The notes under the pieces were generated by a model. That model was not told the DNA's origin and did not search any database. It worked only from the letters and a program-made list of their open reading frames with translations. From positions 62,001 through 126,000 of the forward strand of contig NZ_JAFIQU010000005.1 of the NCBI RefSeq assembly GCF_017355985.1: a stretch of DNA of 64,000 nt, read 5' to 3'. This document shows positions 17,114 through 25,209 of this stretch, in pieces. The position numbers and the translations under genes were made by a program. This DNA is from Arenibaculum pallidiluteum. GTDB taxonomy: Bacteria; Pseudomonadota; Alphaproteobacteria; Azospirillales; Azospirillaceae. The first letter of the stretch is position 1. Every line of letters starts with the position of its first letter.

Positions 17114-17437
17114 TCAGAGCGCGGGCGGGCGGGGATCGCGGGGGCGCGACTCAAGCCGCCCGATGCGGGTCATCAGCTGCGTCACCTCGATTGCGTCGTC
17201 CATGCGGCCAAGCCGCACCAGCATGCGTGCGTAGGTGTTCAGGGCGGCGAGCACGGCCTTCTCGTCGCTGGCCCCAGGCACCGGCTGGCCGCTCGCCTCG
17301 ACCACCAGTACGCCGAGCGCGGCCAGAGCCTCGGCCACTAGGCCGACGGCCTGCTCCACGTCTTCGTCGCTGCCCTCGGCCGCGTTCAGAAGCGGCTCGA
17401 GAACGTCCGACAGTCTAACGGCTCCATCGCTCGGCAT
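17114..17437 (-). CDS. Hypothetical helical protein (107 aa)
   Basis: 107 residues, all helical by pattern: LSDVLEPLLNAAE, VEQAVGLVAEALAALGVLV and KAVLAALNTYARMLVRLGRMDDAIEV. The last segment resembles one TPR-like helix pair. No signal or membrane helix. The coding call rests on protein-like composition and codon pattern; family not recognised. Confidence 0.55.
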   Translation of the reverse strand: MPSDGAVRLSDVLEPLLNAAEGSDEDVEQAVGLVAEALAALGVLVVEASGQPVPGASDEKAVLAALNTYARMLVRLGRMDDAIEVTQLMTRIGRLESRPRDPRPPAL

Positions 17438-17667
17438 CGATCACATCCCGCTCACCGCATCATCCAACAGCGCAGGACAGGATTCCGTCTTCGGCCCAGA
17501 TAGCGGGTCCGGGAAGGGGTGGCGAACCGGGTGCGACCGTCTGGCGATGCAGCGGCGCAACACTCCCGGGATTTCGTACGGCCACATGCTAGGCGACAAT
17601 GCCGTTAATCATCTTTTGAGCAGGGCACCAATACCGTTCCAGGGTCGAACCAAGCCGCTCAGGCCCG

Positions 17668-18525
17668 ATGCTCGCCCCCATGCCATCTCTCCGCGCCCCC
17701 CTTGCCCGGCCGCTCGCCGGGCTGCTTCTCCTCGTCCTCACCGCGGCAGCGCCGCAGGGCCACGCCGGGCCGGCCAAGACAACCGCGGCGAAGGCGGCTC
17801 CGGCTGCAGCTACGGCGGCTGCCGCGGCGCCCGTCGCGCCGCCGGCGGCCACACCGGCCTTCGATCCACTGCGCGCCGAGATGGAGGACCTCCTTCGCCG
17901 CGCCGAGGCGGGCGAGGCCTCTGCCGCCGAGGCCGTCGCGCGGAACTATGCCCGCGGGCATGGCTTCATCTGGGATCCTCCGTCGGCGCTCCGCTGGTAC
18001 GTCGCGGCGGCGCTGGCCGGCAGCGTCCCGGCTGCCCAGGAGGCGGGAACGCTCTGGAAGGCGCTGAAGCCCATGCATCGGCTGCGCGCTCGGGTTCTGC
18101 TCGCCAACGCGTTCGGCGACGACGAGCTTGCCCGCATCGGGGTAGGGCCCGTGGACCGCGCCCAGCTCAAGCGGCTCCCCTGGGCTGCGGCTGCACGCCC
18201 CGCCGGTTTCGCGGAGCCGCCCGCCATTGCCGCCGTTCCGGCACCTGCTGCGCCGTCCCCGGCCGTCACGGCCGTTGCGCCGGAGGCCGTGCCGCCGACC
18301 GCGCTCGCCTCGGCCGCTGCGCCGGCCCCGGCAGACGTCTCGCCGGCCGTCATCGTTCCCGCGGCGGCGGTCGCTCCTGCGAGCGCCGCTGGCGCCGCAT
18401 CCGAGGCCGGCACGCCGCCAGTGCCGCGCCCGAAGCCGTCCCTGCGCGCCGCCGCGCCGTCCGGCGCGGCGCGCCGGCCGGCAACCCGCGCGATTCCGGC
18501 CCAGCTCGCACGCAATCCGGATTGA
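17668..18525 (+). CDS. Exported Ala/Pro-rich protein with one Sel1-like motif
   Basis: 285 residues. Signal peptide with core ARPLAGLLLLVLTAAAP ends near GHA. A middle domain, about residues 65-135, carries AEAVARNYARGHGFIWDPPSALRWYVAAALAG-like Sel1/TPR helices. Long Ala/Pro linkers flank it and the last 110 residues are low-complexity and basic at the very end. It is probably periplasmic or envelope-bound, with the linker spanning peptidoglycan. ATG 17668 or the ATG four codons later may be the start. Confidence 0.65.
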   Translation: MLAPMPSLRAPLARPLAGLLLLVLTAAAPQGHAGPAKTTAAKAAPAAATAAAAAPVAPPAATPAFDPLRAEMEDLLRRAEAGEASAAEAVARNYARGHGFIWDPPSALRWYVAAALAGSVPAAQEAGTLWKALKPMHRLRARVLLANAFGDDELARIGVGPVDRAQLKRLPWAAAARPAGFAEPPAIAAVPAPAAPSPAVTAVAPEAVPPTALASAAAPAPADVSPAVIVPAAAVAPASAAGAASEAGTPPVPRPKPSLRAAAPSGAARRPATRAIPAQLARNPD

Positions 18526-18533
18526 GCGGCGCG

Positions 18534-18550
18534 AGGTGCGCTTCGCACCT
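18534..18550 (+). terminator. Short hairpin after the Sel1-like gene
   Basis: AGGTGCG (18534-18540) pairs with CGCACCT (18544-18550) across a CTT loop; only TTGG follows. A weak terminator at best, eight bases after the stop codon. Confidence 0.35.
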
Positions 18551-18744
18551 TTGGCCTAACCCGGAATCGGTTCTTCGCTCAACCTCTTCCCAATCGTTCG
18601 CGGAAGTGGCAGGGCGGTGAACCGAGGCGGGCTCTGCGCGTTCCCTGGTAACCCGGCCAGCAGTTTCGGACCGGGGGCGGCGGGCTTCAATGCCAGCTGC
18701 GCAGACCGGGTCCCGGGCGGGGACCCCGCGGGGGCGCCTGACGA

Positions 18745-19749
18745 ATGCATGACCTGTACGTCCCGGCCGAGGCCTTGTCGGAGCCACTGCTCCTGGTCAC
18801 GTCCCAGGGGCGGATTCTGACCGCCAACAGCACGGCCCGCCGAGAGCTCGGCATCATCCAGGACGCGGGCGAGGAGCTCGGCGACTTCCTTGCGGATCCC
18901 GAGAAGAGTTCGCTGCACGACTACCTGCTGCGCTGCGCCACCTCCGACGGCCCGCTGCCGGGCGTCCTGGTGCTGCGCGACGCCGAGGGGGTGCCTCGGG
19001 ACTTCCGGGTCGAGGGCTGGCGGCAGGACGGCGGCATCTGCCTGCATCTGAGGCCCCGCATCAAGGCCTCGACCTCCTTCATGGCGCTGAACGACAAGGT
19101 CGAGCGCCTCGGTCACGAGGTCGCCGTGCGTCTGCGCTCGGAGGACCGGTTGCGGAACCTGCTCCGCGACAAGGAGGTCCTGATCCGCGAGTTGCACCAC
19201 CGGATCAGGAACACGCTGCAGATCCTGTCTTCGCTCTGCAACCTGCAGGCCCGGACCCTGCCCGAGGGCGACGCGCGGCGCCCGCTCCTGCGCCAGGTCC
19301 GCCACATCAGCGCCGTGGGCGCGGTGATGCGGACGCTCTATCGCGAAGGCGACATGGCGGAGGTCGACGTGCGCGCCTTCGCCGAGGCCATGTGCGCGAA
19401 CCAGGCTGCCCCGCGCAGCGTCGCCACGACGGTGGAGTTCGAGGTCGGGCGTATGGACCTCGACACCGCGACCCCGTTCGCGCTCGCCTTCGACGAGCTG
19501 CTGGCCGAGGTGCTCGAAGGCCTTCCACAGGATGGCAGCGCGCATCTGCGCGTCGCCCTGACACGGAACGAGACGGGGCTGGAGCTGGTACTGGACCACG
19601 GGGGGCTGGCGCGCCTGCGCGTGCCCGGCGCCGCGCGGGAGCGAATCCTCGCGACCCTGATGCGCCAGCTCGAGGGGCAGCTCGAGCGTGGGCAGGCGGC
19701 GACACGCCTGGCCTTCGCCGATCCCGCGCGCGCCGCGGCGGCCGAATAG
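18745..19749 (+). CDS. HisKA_2-type sensor histidine kinase with degenerate ATP-binding domain
   Basis: 334 residues with no membrane helix. Residues 5-105 look like a PAS domain (EPLLLVTSQGRILTANSTARRELG). KEVLIRELHHRIRNTLQILSSL at about 143-164 is a clear HisKA_2 dimerisation/phospho-acceptor helix with His151 or His152 as acceptor. The catalytic domain is odd: the N-box, normally NELVTNALKYAF-like, reads DELLAEVLEGLP, and the G-box DNG reads DHGG, with later glycine boxes absent. Either it no longer binds ATP, acting as a phosphatase or scaffold, or it is strongly diverged. Such kinases often act in the general stress response of alphaproteobacteria, consistent with stress genes downstream. 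Confidence 0.75.
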   Translation: MHDLYVPAEALSEPLLLVTSQGRILTANSTARRELGIIQDAGEELGDFLADPEKSSLHDYLLRCATSDGPLPGVLVLRDAEGVPRDFRVEGWRQDGGICLHLRPRIKASTSFMALNDKVERLGHEVAVRLRSEDRLRNLLRDKEVLIRELHHRIRNTLQILSSLCNLQARTLPEGDARRPLLRQVRHISAVGAVMRTLYREGDMAEVDVRAFAEAMCANQAAPRSVATTVEFEVGRMDLDTATPFALAFDELLAEVLEGLPQDGSAHLRVALTRNETGLELVLDHGGLARLRVPGAARERILATLMRQLEGQLERGQAATRLAFADPARAAAAE

Positions 19750-19789
19750 GCAGCCTCGATCGAGCCTGACGGCGGATATGCTGCCGGTC

Positions 19790-19969
19790 TCAGATGATGG
19801 TCCGGACCCGGCGCAGCAGCGAGCGCAGGGGCTCGGCAAGGGCGAAGAGCAGGGCCGCCAGGCAGATCTCGGCCACGCCTGCGCCCGGCATGGGGTCGAC
19901 CTCCGCCTCGTAGACTGCGACGGCGGCGAATACGAGATAGAGGCTGACGGCGAACCACAGGACGGACAT
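19790..19969 (-). CDS. Small two-helix membrane protein (59 aa)
   Basis: ATG 19969 (MSVLWFAVSLYLVFAAVAVY) follows GAGGAG with a five-base spacer, better than the upstream ATG 19996. Two hydrophobic helices are separated by EAEVDPMPGAG, with a basic C-terminus (RSLLRRVRTII) placing the ends in the cytosol. Function unknown. Confidence 0.6.
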   Translation of the reverse strand: MSVLWFAVSLYLVFAAVAVYEAEVDPMPGAGVAEICLAALLFALAEPLRSLLRRVRTII

Positions 19970-20058
19970 GGCGCTCCTCGCGGGTGAGGGCGCCAATCAG
20001 CCATTGGAATGCTTAACGTCCGGTTATTTGAACTGATTTCCTGAGATGTCACGAAGGC

Positions 20059-20089
20059 GGAACGACGCCGCAAAGCCCGGCGTCGTTCC
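20059..20089 (-). terminator. Strong 12-bp hairpin after the membrane protein gene
   Basis: GGAACGACGCCG (20059-20070) pairs perfectly with CGGCGTCGTTCC (20078-20089), loop seven bases. It lies 17 bases past the stop of the minus-strand gene at 20107. There is no clear U-tract, so factor-assisted termination or 3'-end protection is likely. Confidence 0.5.
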
Positions 20090-20106
20090 TGATTCGACGC
20101 CTCGGG

Positions 20107-20991
20107 TCAGCCGTGGACCACGACGTCCTCGGGGTCGCGGGTGCCCGCGCGTCCGCCAAAGAGCGCGGAGAGGGCGCCGAGGAGGAGCGCGATGAAGCCG
20201 CCGATCCCGGCCGAGGAGAGGGCGTCGGTGGTTGTCTCGGCGGCCTGGGTCGCCTGGCCGCGAAGCTGCTGGAACTGTCCCTCGATCTGCTGCACGCGCT
20301 GGGTCGCCACGTCGCGGCTGACCTGCGCCTGCTCCGAGATCACGGTGATTGCCTCCTCGCGGGCCTGATCCGCGCCGCCTTGGCCGCTCGCCATGCGGCC
20401 CAGCGCGTCCGTCAGGCGGGACTGCGCATCGCCGCCCTGCGGCTGGTCGCCCGGGCGAAGGAGGTCGCCGGCCATGCTGCGCAGGCGGTCTGGAGTCGGC
20501 AGTGCGGAGGCGGCATCGGGCGCAGCCTGCTGGACCGCCTGGCCGGCGCTGCCGGCAATGTTGCCGAGCAGCCCGAAGGTCCGGCTCATCACGGCGCTCA
20601 GCGCGCTGCTTACCAGGAACGCGCTGACCAGCAGGGCAAGCGCCCAGGTCAGCACGCCGTGGATCATGCCGTCGCCGCGCACGACCACGCCGGCTAGCCG
20701 CGCGGCGACGTAGCCGCCGACGGCGAGCGAGATCATGTAGCTGACCGTCCACCAGATCCCCGCGCCAATCCCGAGGGTCGAGGCGGCGGGTGCTCCGCCC
20801 TGGGCAGGGTCGATCGTGGTCATGCCGACCCCGACACCCAGCATGCTGAGCAGGAGCTGGATCGCCAGGGCCAGGACAACCCCGGCGAACAGGGCGCCCC
20901 ATGAGATCCGCCGGTGCGTGCCGGCCCGGACCGCGATGCCGCGCGCATCCGCGAGACCCGCCGTCCGCGTCTCGTAGGTTCTTTCGGTCAT
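20107..20991 (-). CDS. Membrane protein of a stress-gene group (294 aa)
   Basis: ATG 20991 (MTERTYETRTAGL) follows GGAAGG; the frame upstream is not coding. Three or four hydrophobic helices occur early (ISWGALFAGVVLALAIQLLLS; IWWTVSYMISLAVGGYVAARL; VLTWALALLVSAFLVSS), then a long soluble, Gln/Ala-rich amphipathic region (about residues 130-255), and a final helix GIGGFIALLLGALSALFGG. Similar alphaproteobacterial proteins carry the misleading name PhnA-like. It faces the DUF2382 genes from the other side of a shared promoter region. Role unknown, plausibly envelope stress. Confidence 0.65.
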   Translation of the reverse strand: MTERTYETRTAGLADARGIAVRAGTHRRISWGALFAGVVLALAIQLLLSMLGVGVGMTTIDPAQGGAPAASTLGIGAGIWWTVSYMISLAVGGYVAARLAGVVVRGDGMIHGVLTWALALLVSAFLVSSALSAVMSRTFGLLGNIAGSAGQAVQQAAPDAASALPTPDRLRSMAGDLLRPGDQPQGGDAQSRLTDALGRMASGQGGADQAREEAITVISEQAQVSRDVATQRVQQIEGQFQQLRGQATQAAETTTDALSSAGIGGFIALLLGALSALFGGRAGTRDPEDVVVHG

Positions 20992-21086
20992 GATCCGTGC
21001 CTTCCGTCCGAGATAGGCGGCCGGGACACCAGGAGGTCGTGCCGGATCGACCGGCGGGCGTGGGCCCGGCGCGCTGTTCGCGATCC

Positions 21087-21111
21087 AACCCGATTGACGG
21101 GGAAAGGTTCC
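21087..21111 (-). promoter_or_regulatory. Possible EcfG-type promoter for the membrane protein
   Basis: On the minus strand GGAAC (21111-21107), sixteen bases, then GGTT (21090-21087) resembles the alphaproteobacterial general-stress consensus GGAAC-N16-CGTT with one mismatch. It is about 95 bases before the start codon at 20991. Confidence 0.3.
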
Positions 21112-21139
21112 GTTCCGATGCAACCCCTTGGAGAGTGAG

Positions 21140-21164
21140 GGAACTCGCAGGCGGCACCCCTGTT
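21140..21164 (+). promoter_or_regulatory. Possible EcfG-type promoter for the DUF2382 genes
   Basis: GGAAC (21140-21144), sixteen bases, then TGTT (21161-21164): one mismatch from GGAAC-N16-CGTT. It is 36 bases before the ATG at 21200. Gene content downstream (DUF2382, YsnF-like) fits stress control. Confidence 0.35.
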
Positions 21165-21199
21165 GGCCCGGAACCCGTAAGCCAGCAGGACGAGACGAC

Positions 21200-21481
21200 A
21201 TGGCCAGAAGCGATCCTCCACGGGAAGCGAACCCGGGCCCCGAGAAGGTGGGCGTCTATCCCGCGCAACCGGCGGCGCCCCCCGGATCCGGGGCATCGGT
21301 CTCCGGAATGGCGGCAAGCACCACCTCGACGGGACCTGCGACCCAGACGGAAACCATGCGCACGGTCGACACCGGCAGGACCGACGGCTCCTACTACGCG
21401 GCGCAGGCCTCGCCCATGCGCTGGGCAGTCCCAGTGCTCGCGGTGATCGTGATCGTCCTCGCGCTGATCTGGCTGCTGTGA
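21200..21481 (+). CDS. Small protein with C-terminal membrane anchor (93 aa)
   Basis: ATG 21200 follows GGACGAGACG. The first 70 residues are a disordered Pro/Ser/Thr/Gly-rich stretch; the last 20 (MRWAVPVLAVIVIVLALIWLL) are a single helix ending at the C-terminus, a tail anchor. Its stop overlaps the GTG start of the next gene (GTGA), so the two are coupled. Function unknown. Confidence 0.6.
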   Translation: MARSDPPREANPGPEKVGVYPAQPAAPPGSGASVSGMAASTTSTGPATQTETMRTVDTGRTDGSYYAAQASPMRWAVPVLAVIVIVLALIWLL

Positions 21482-21918
21482 CCGGCGACGAGGCCCAGCG
21501 TCCTTCGGACGATGGCGCCGAGGGCCGCATTGCGCTCATTGAGGAGAGCCTGTCCGTGAGGAAGCGGCAGGTGGAGACCGGGCGCGTGCGCGTCCAGGTC
21601 CATGTCGAGGAGCGCGAGCAGCCAGTCGAGATCGACCTGTGGCGCGAGGACGTGGAGGTCCGGCGGGTGCCCGTCGGAAGACAGGTCGACGTCGTTCCCG
21701 AGACCCGGCAGGAGGGCGACACGCTGATCGTGCCGGTGGTCGAGGAGGAGGTCGTCGTGACCCGGCGCCTCGTGCTGCGCGAAGAAATCCACCTGACGCG
21801 GCGGCGGCATGAACGGACGGAACGGCGTTCGGTCACGCTGCGTGCCGAGCAGGCGGAAGTCATGCGCGACGGTCCGCCGCCGCGCTCCCACCAGGACGAA
21901 GAGGACAAGGGACCATGA
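21478..21918 (+). CDS. DUF2382 (YsnF/AvaK-type) protein, short form
   Basis: 146 residues consisting of one DUF2382 domain: IALIEESLSVRKRQVETGRVRV opens it, then alternating charged strands (VEVRRVPVGRQVDVV, DTLIVPVVEEEVVVTRRLVLREEIHLTRR). DUF2382 proteins are stress-associated, function unproven. It starts at GTG 21478 inside the previous stop and its stop overlaps the next gene (ATGA at 21915), so three genes form one unit. Confidence 0.75.
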   Translation: MTGDEAQRPSDDGAEGRIALIEESLSVRKRQVETGRVRVQVHVEEREQPVEIDLWREDVEVRRVPVGRQVDVVPETRQEGDTLIVPVVEEEVVVTRRLVLREEIHLTRRRHERTERRSVTLRAEQAEVMRDGPPPRSHQDEEDKGP

Positions 21919-22871
21919 CCGACAGGACCATCGTAGCGCTGTACGACGACCACGAGGATGCCCGGCGCGCCTCTGACGATCTCGTCGCGGCAGGGTTCTC
22001 GCAGACCGACATCGACATCCAGGGCGGTGCGCTTGCGACCGCGGCAAGTGGCGGCACCGGCGCGGGCTTCAATGCCGGCTCCGGATGGGCGGGCGACTTC
22101 TCGGGCGGCGCCCGCGTCGCGTCGCTGACGCGGCTCGGCGTGCCTCAGCAGGATGCCGAGATCTACGCCGAAGGCGTTCGGCGCGGCGGATCCCTGCTGA
22201 TCGCCCGGGTCGCCTCGGCCGATGTGGACCGTGCCCTCGACGTGATCGAGCGCCACGGGCCGGTGGATCTCGGCTCGCGCGCCGCGTCCTACCGCGAGGC
22301 CGGATGGACCGGCTACGAGGCCGGGAGCGCCGACTACGGCGTTGACGAGGCGGCCGGGGAACGCGCCCGCTACGCCTCGACCCTGAGCGACGCCGCGGCC
22401 GGGATGCGGGACGTCGATGCGGGGCGCACTGGCACCACGGCCGGGACCACGGCGGGAGTCGGGGACGAGGAAGTCATCCCCGTTGTCGAGGAAGAGCTTC
22501 ACGTCGGGAAGCGGCAGATCGAGCGCGGCTCTGTGCGGGTCCGCGCGCATGTGGTCGAGACGCCCGTGGAAGACCGCGTGACGCTGCGCGACGAGACCGT
22601 CACCGTGGAGCGCCGGGCCGTCGACCGCCCGGCGGCGGAGATTCCCGCCGACGCCTTCCGGGAGCGGACGATCGAGGTGACCGAGACCGACGAGGAGGCC
22701 GTCGTGGCCAAGGAGGCCCGTGTCCGCGAGGAGGTCGTGGTCCGCAAGGACGTCGCGACCGAGACGCAGGAGATCCGCGATACCGTCCGGCACACCGAGG
22801 TCGAGATCGAGGACAGCCGGACCACCGCGGATCGCACCCGCCGCAGCGACATCGACCGTACGGACGTCTGA
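21915..22871 (+). CDS. DUF2382 protein with N-terminal general-stress-17M-like domain
   Basis: 318 residues. Residues 1-120 (TIVALYDDHEDARRASDDLVAAGF ... GGSLLIARV) look like the ferredoxin-like N-terminal domain of general stress protein 17M/YflT, with a Gly-rich loop. A linker of about 60 residues follows, then a full DUF2382 domain (EVIPVVEEELHVGKRQIERGSVRV ... EVVVRKDV) and a very charged tail. It repeats the domain of the preceding gene, so the pair is probably a domain duplication. Likely a cytosolic stress protein. Confidence 0.75.
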   Translation: MTDRTIVALYDDHEDARRASDDLVAAGFSQTDIDIQGGALATAASGGTGAGFNAGSGWAGDFSGGARVASLTRLGVPQQDAEIYAEGVRRGGSLLIARVASADVDRALDVIERHGPVDLGSRAASYREAGWTGYEAGSADYGVDEAAGERARYASTLSDAAAGMRDVDAGRTGTTAGTTAGVGDEEVIPVVEEELHVGKRQIERGSVRVRAHVVETPVEDRVTLRDETVTVERRAVDRPAAEIPADAFRERTIEVTETDEEAVVAKEARVREEVVVRKDVATETQEIRDTVRHTEVEIEDSRTTADRTRRSDIDRTDV

Positions 22872-22883
22872 GCGCTCAGGGAG

Positions 22884-22906
22884 GGCGGGGGCCGAGGGTC
22901 CCCGCC
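22884..22906 (+). terminator. Hairpin terminator after the DUF2382 operon
   Basis: GGCGGGG (22884-22890) pairs with CCCCGCC (22900-22906), loop nine bases, followed by ATTTCC. Thirteen bases after the stop codon. Confidence 0.55.
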
Positions 22907-22926
22907 ATTTCCGTACTGCCGAGGCC

Positions 22927-22947
22927 GCCGTCCTGGCACAGGACGGC
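22927..22947 (+). terminator. Second hairpin downstream
   Basis: GCCGTCCT (22927-22934), loop GGCAC, AGGACGGC (22940-22947), then GCGACGCTTGTTT. It may act together with the hairpin 20 bases before it. Confidence 0.45.
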
Positions 22948-23210
22948 GCGACGCTTGTTTAGTACCCGGAAGCTCTTCGGGAAGGACGGGCGTTGCACGA
23001 CCGTGTTGGACAGGACGGTGTCGCCACGCGGCGCGCTGCGTCGTTCCCGATCAGATTGCGGCAGGTATCCGACCGCATCACCTCATCCCGGATCGCCTCA
23101 TCACGGATCAAGGGTCGCGTGCACAGCGCGGTCCCGCCGGCCGCGCCGTGTCCTTTCCGCGCCGGGAGCCACGCCAGCGTTTGCCATGAACTCGTCCCAG
23201 GGGGTGCCGC
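22948..23210. other. Non-coding spacer before the AI-2E family gene
   Basis: Apart from the two hairpins, I see no gene in this 263-base stretch. It should carry the promoter of the transporter. Short imperfect repeats (ATCACCTCATC, CGGATCGCCTCATCACGGATC) occur around 23085-23110. Confidence 0.5.
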
Positions 23211-25109
23211 TTGACCGGACTTTTCCGCACGCCTGTGCCTGAGACCCCGGTCACGATCGAGCCCGTCCAGAAGACCGCGCCGGGTCTGATCCTCGGGATT
23301 CTCGTGGTGGCGATGCTGGCGCTCTACTTCGGGCGCGACATCCTGCTGCCGCTGGCGCTGGCGATCCTGCTCAGCTTCGTGCTCGCGCCCCTGGCGCTGC
23401 GGCTGCGACGCCTCAGGCTCGGGCGGGTGCCCTCGACGGTCCTGTCTGTGATGCTCGCCTTCTCGATCCTGCTGGGCATCGGCAAGGTCGTGGCGGACCA
23501 GGTGGTCGACCTCGCCAACAACCTGCAGCACTATGAATTCAACATCCTGATGAAGATCCGCTCCCTGAAGCAGGCTTCATCGGGCGAAGGGATCATGGAC
23601 CGCGCAACCTCCATCGTGCGCGACATCACCGAGGAGCTGAAGTCCGAGGACCCGTCGGCGCAGCCGGCGGTTCCCCCGCCGCCCAGGCAGCAGGCCGGGG
23701 CGGGCCGCGGCGCGCCGGCCGCCCCGGCGGCGCAGCTGCCCGCCAACGGCCCCGAGCCCGTCCCGGTCGTCATTCAGCAGCCCCAGGCCTCGCCGGTCGA
23801 GCTGCTGCGCGATCTCGGTGGGCCCGTCGCCGCGGTGCTGGCGCAGGCGGGCATCACCGTCGTCTTTCTCATCTTCATCATGCTGCAGCGCGAGGACCTG
23901 CGGGACCGGGTGATCCGCCTGGCGGGGACGGGCGACCTACGCCGGACCACCGAGGCGCTGAACGACGCGGCCAAGCGGGTCAGCCGCTACCTGCTGATGC
24001 AGCTGATCGTGAACGTCACCTATGGCCTGCCGATCGGAATCGGCCTGTGGCTGATCGGCATTCCCAACCCGCTTCTCTGGGGAATGCTGTCGACGGTGCT
24101 GCGCTTCATCCCCTTCCTGGGGCCGGTGATCGCGGCGATCTTCCCGATCGTCCTGTCCTTCGCGGTGGAGCCCGGCTGGACGCTGCCGCTGCTGACGGTC
24201 GCCCTGTTCCTGGTGGTGGAGCTCATCAGCAACAACGTCGTCGAGCCCTGGCTCTATGGCAGCAGCACCGGCCTGTCGCCACTGGCGATCATCGTGGCCG
24301 CAATCTTCTGGACGACGCTGTGGGGGCCGGTCGGGCTGCTCCTGGCGACGCCCCTGACCGTCTGCCTCGTGGTTCTCGGCCGGCACGTCCCGCAGCTCAG
24401 GTTCATCGACGTGATGCTGGGCGACGCGCCGCCCCTGCCGGCCGAGGCGCGGGTCTACCAGCGGCTCCTGGCGGCGGACGTGATCGAGGCGCGCGAGGTG
24501 ATAGAGACCGCCTGCGAGGACTGCCCGACAATCCAGGTCTATGACGAGATCCTCCTGGCGGGGCTTAAGCTCGCCGAGCAGGACCGACGCCGCGGCGCGC
24601 TGAGCCGGCAGGTCCAGCACGCCGTGGCCGAAGGGGCCCTGCAGGTGATCGACGAGCTGGCGGAGGAGCCCGCGGCGGACCTGCGCGGGCCGTCGGTCCT
24701 GTGCATTGCGGCGCGCAACGAGCTCGACCGCGCCGCCGCCGCGATGCTGGCCCAGGCGCTGGCCGAGCGTGGCCTCCTCGGCGAGGTCCTGCCCTGCGAG
24801 TCCGTGGCGCCGCGCGCCATCTCCGCGCTCCCTCGGTCCGGCGTCTCGGCGATCTGCCTCTCGTACCTGGACCCCCAGGCGAGCGTCCACGCCCGGCGGC
24901 TCGCCCGGCGCCTGCGCGGGCATTACGGCGCCTCGGTGCCGATCCTGGTAGGGTTCTGGGGGGCCCAGAGCGACCCGGCCCTGGCCGACGACGCGCGCCG
25001 CGTCCTGGCCGCCGACGGCTGGGTCTCCACCCTCGCCGAGGCGGTCGAGTGGCTGGTTCCGCGCGTGGTCGGCGACGAGCCCGCTGAGCCCCACCGGGAA
25101 GCGAGCTGA
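23211..25109 (+). CDS. AI-2E family transporter with long C-terminal soluble domain
   Basis: 632 residues from TTG 23211, with a G-rich ribosome site. Two N-terminal helices (GLILGILVVAMLALYFG; LPLALAILLSFVLAPLALRL) are followed by a periplasmic/cytosolic insert with Pro/Ala linker (about 130-190), then the conserved AI-2E core: LIVNVTYGLPIGIGLWLIGIPNPLLWG, LRFIPFLGPVIAAIFPI, NNVVEPWLYGSSTGLSPLAI, and WGPVGLLLATPLTVCLVVLG. Family members export AI-2, ions or organic acids. Ordinary members are about 350-400 residues; here some 240 residues follow the last helix, including a Rossmann-like segment (GPSVLCIAARNELDRAAAAML ... PILVGFWG). It may be regulatory. Confidence 0.82.
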   Translation: MTGLFRTPVPETPVTIEPVQKTAPGLILGILVVAMLALYFGRDILLPLALAILLSFVLAPLALRLRRLRLGRVPSTVLSVMLAFSILLGIGKVVADQVVDLANNLQHYEFNILMKIRSLKQASSGEGIMDRATSIVRDITEELKSEDPSAQPAVPPPPRQQAGAGRGAPAAPAAQLPANGPEPVPVVIQQPQASPVELLRDLGGPVAAVLAQAGITVVFLIFIMLQREDLRDRVIRLAGTGDLRRTTEALNDAAKRVSRYLLMQLIVNVTYGLPIGIGLWLIGIPNPLLWGMLSTVLRFIPFLGPVIAAIFPIVLSFAVEPGWTLPLLTVALFLVVELISNNVVEPWLYGSSTGLSPLAIIVAAIFWTTLWGPVGLLLATPLTVCLVVLGRHVPQLRFIDVMLGDAPPLPAEARVYQRLLAADVIEAREVIETACEDCPTIQVYDEILLAGLKLAEQDRRRGALSRQVQHAVAEGALQVIDELAEEPAADLRGPSVLCIAARNELDRAAAAMLAQALAERGLLGEVLPCESVAPRAISALPRSGVSAICLSYLDPQASVHARRLARRLRGHYGASVPILVGFWGAQSDPALADDARRVLAADGWVSTLAEAVEWLVPRVVGDEPAEPHREAS

Positions 25110-25209
25110 GACGACGTATTCGGCATCGGAATTGTTGCGATTGCGAAAGGAATGATTAAGGATCGCGGACCCATGATCTCGGAAGCGCAGGCACGCCCGA
25201 GGAGCTTCC

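Noticed and set aside
22970..23000. EcfG-like GGAAG-N18-CGTT before the AI-2E gene
   Set aside because: One mismatch and two bases too long in spacing; a similar GGAAA-N18-CGTT before the gene at 19969 was rejected for the same reason.
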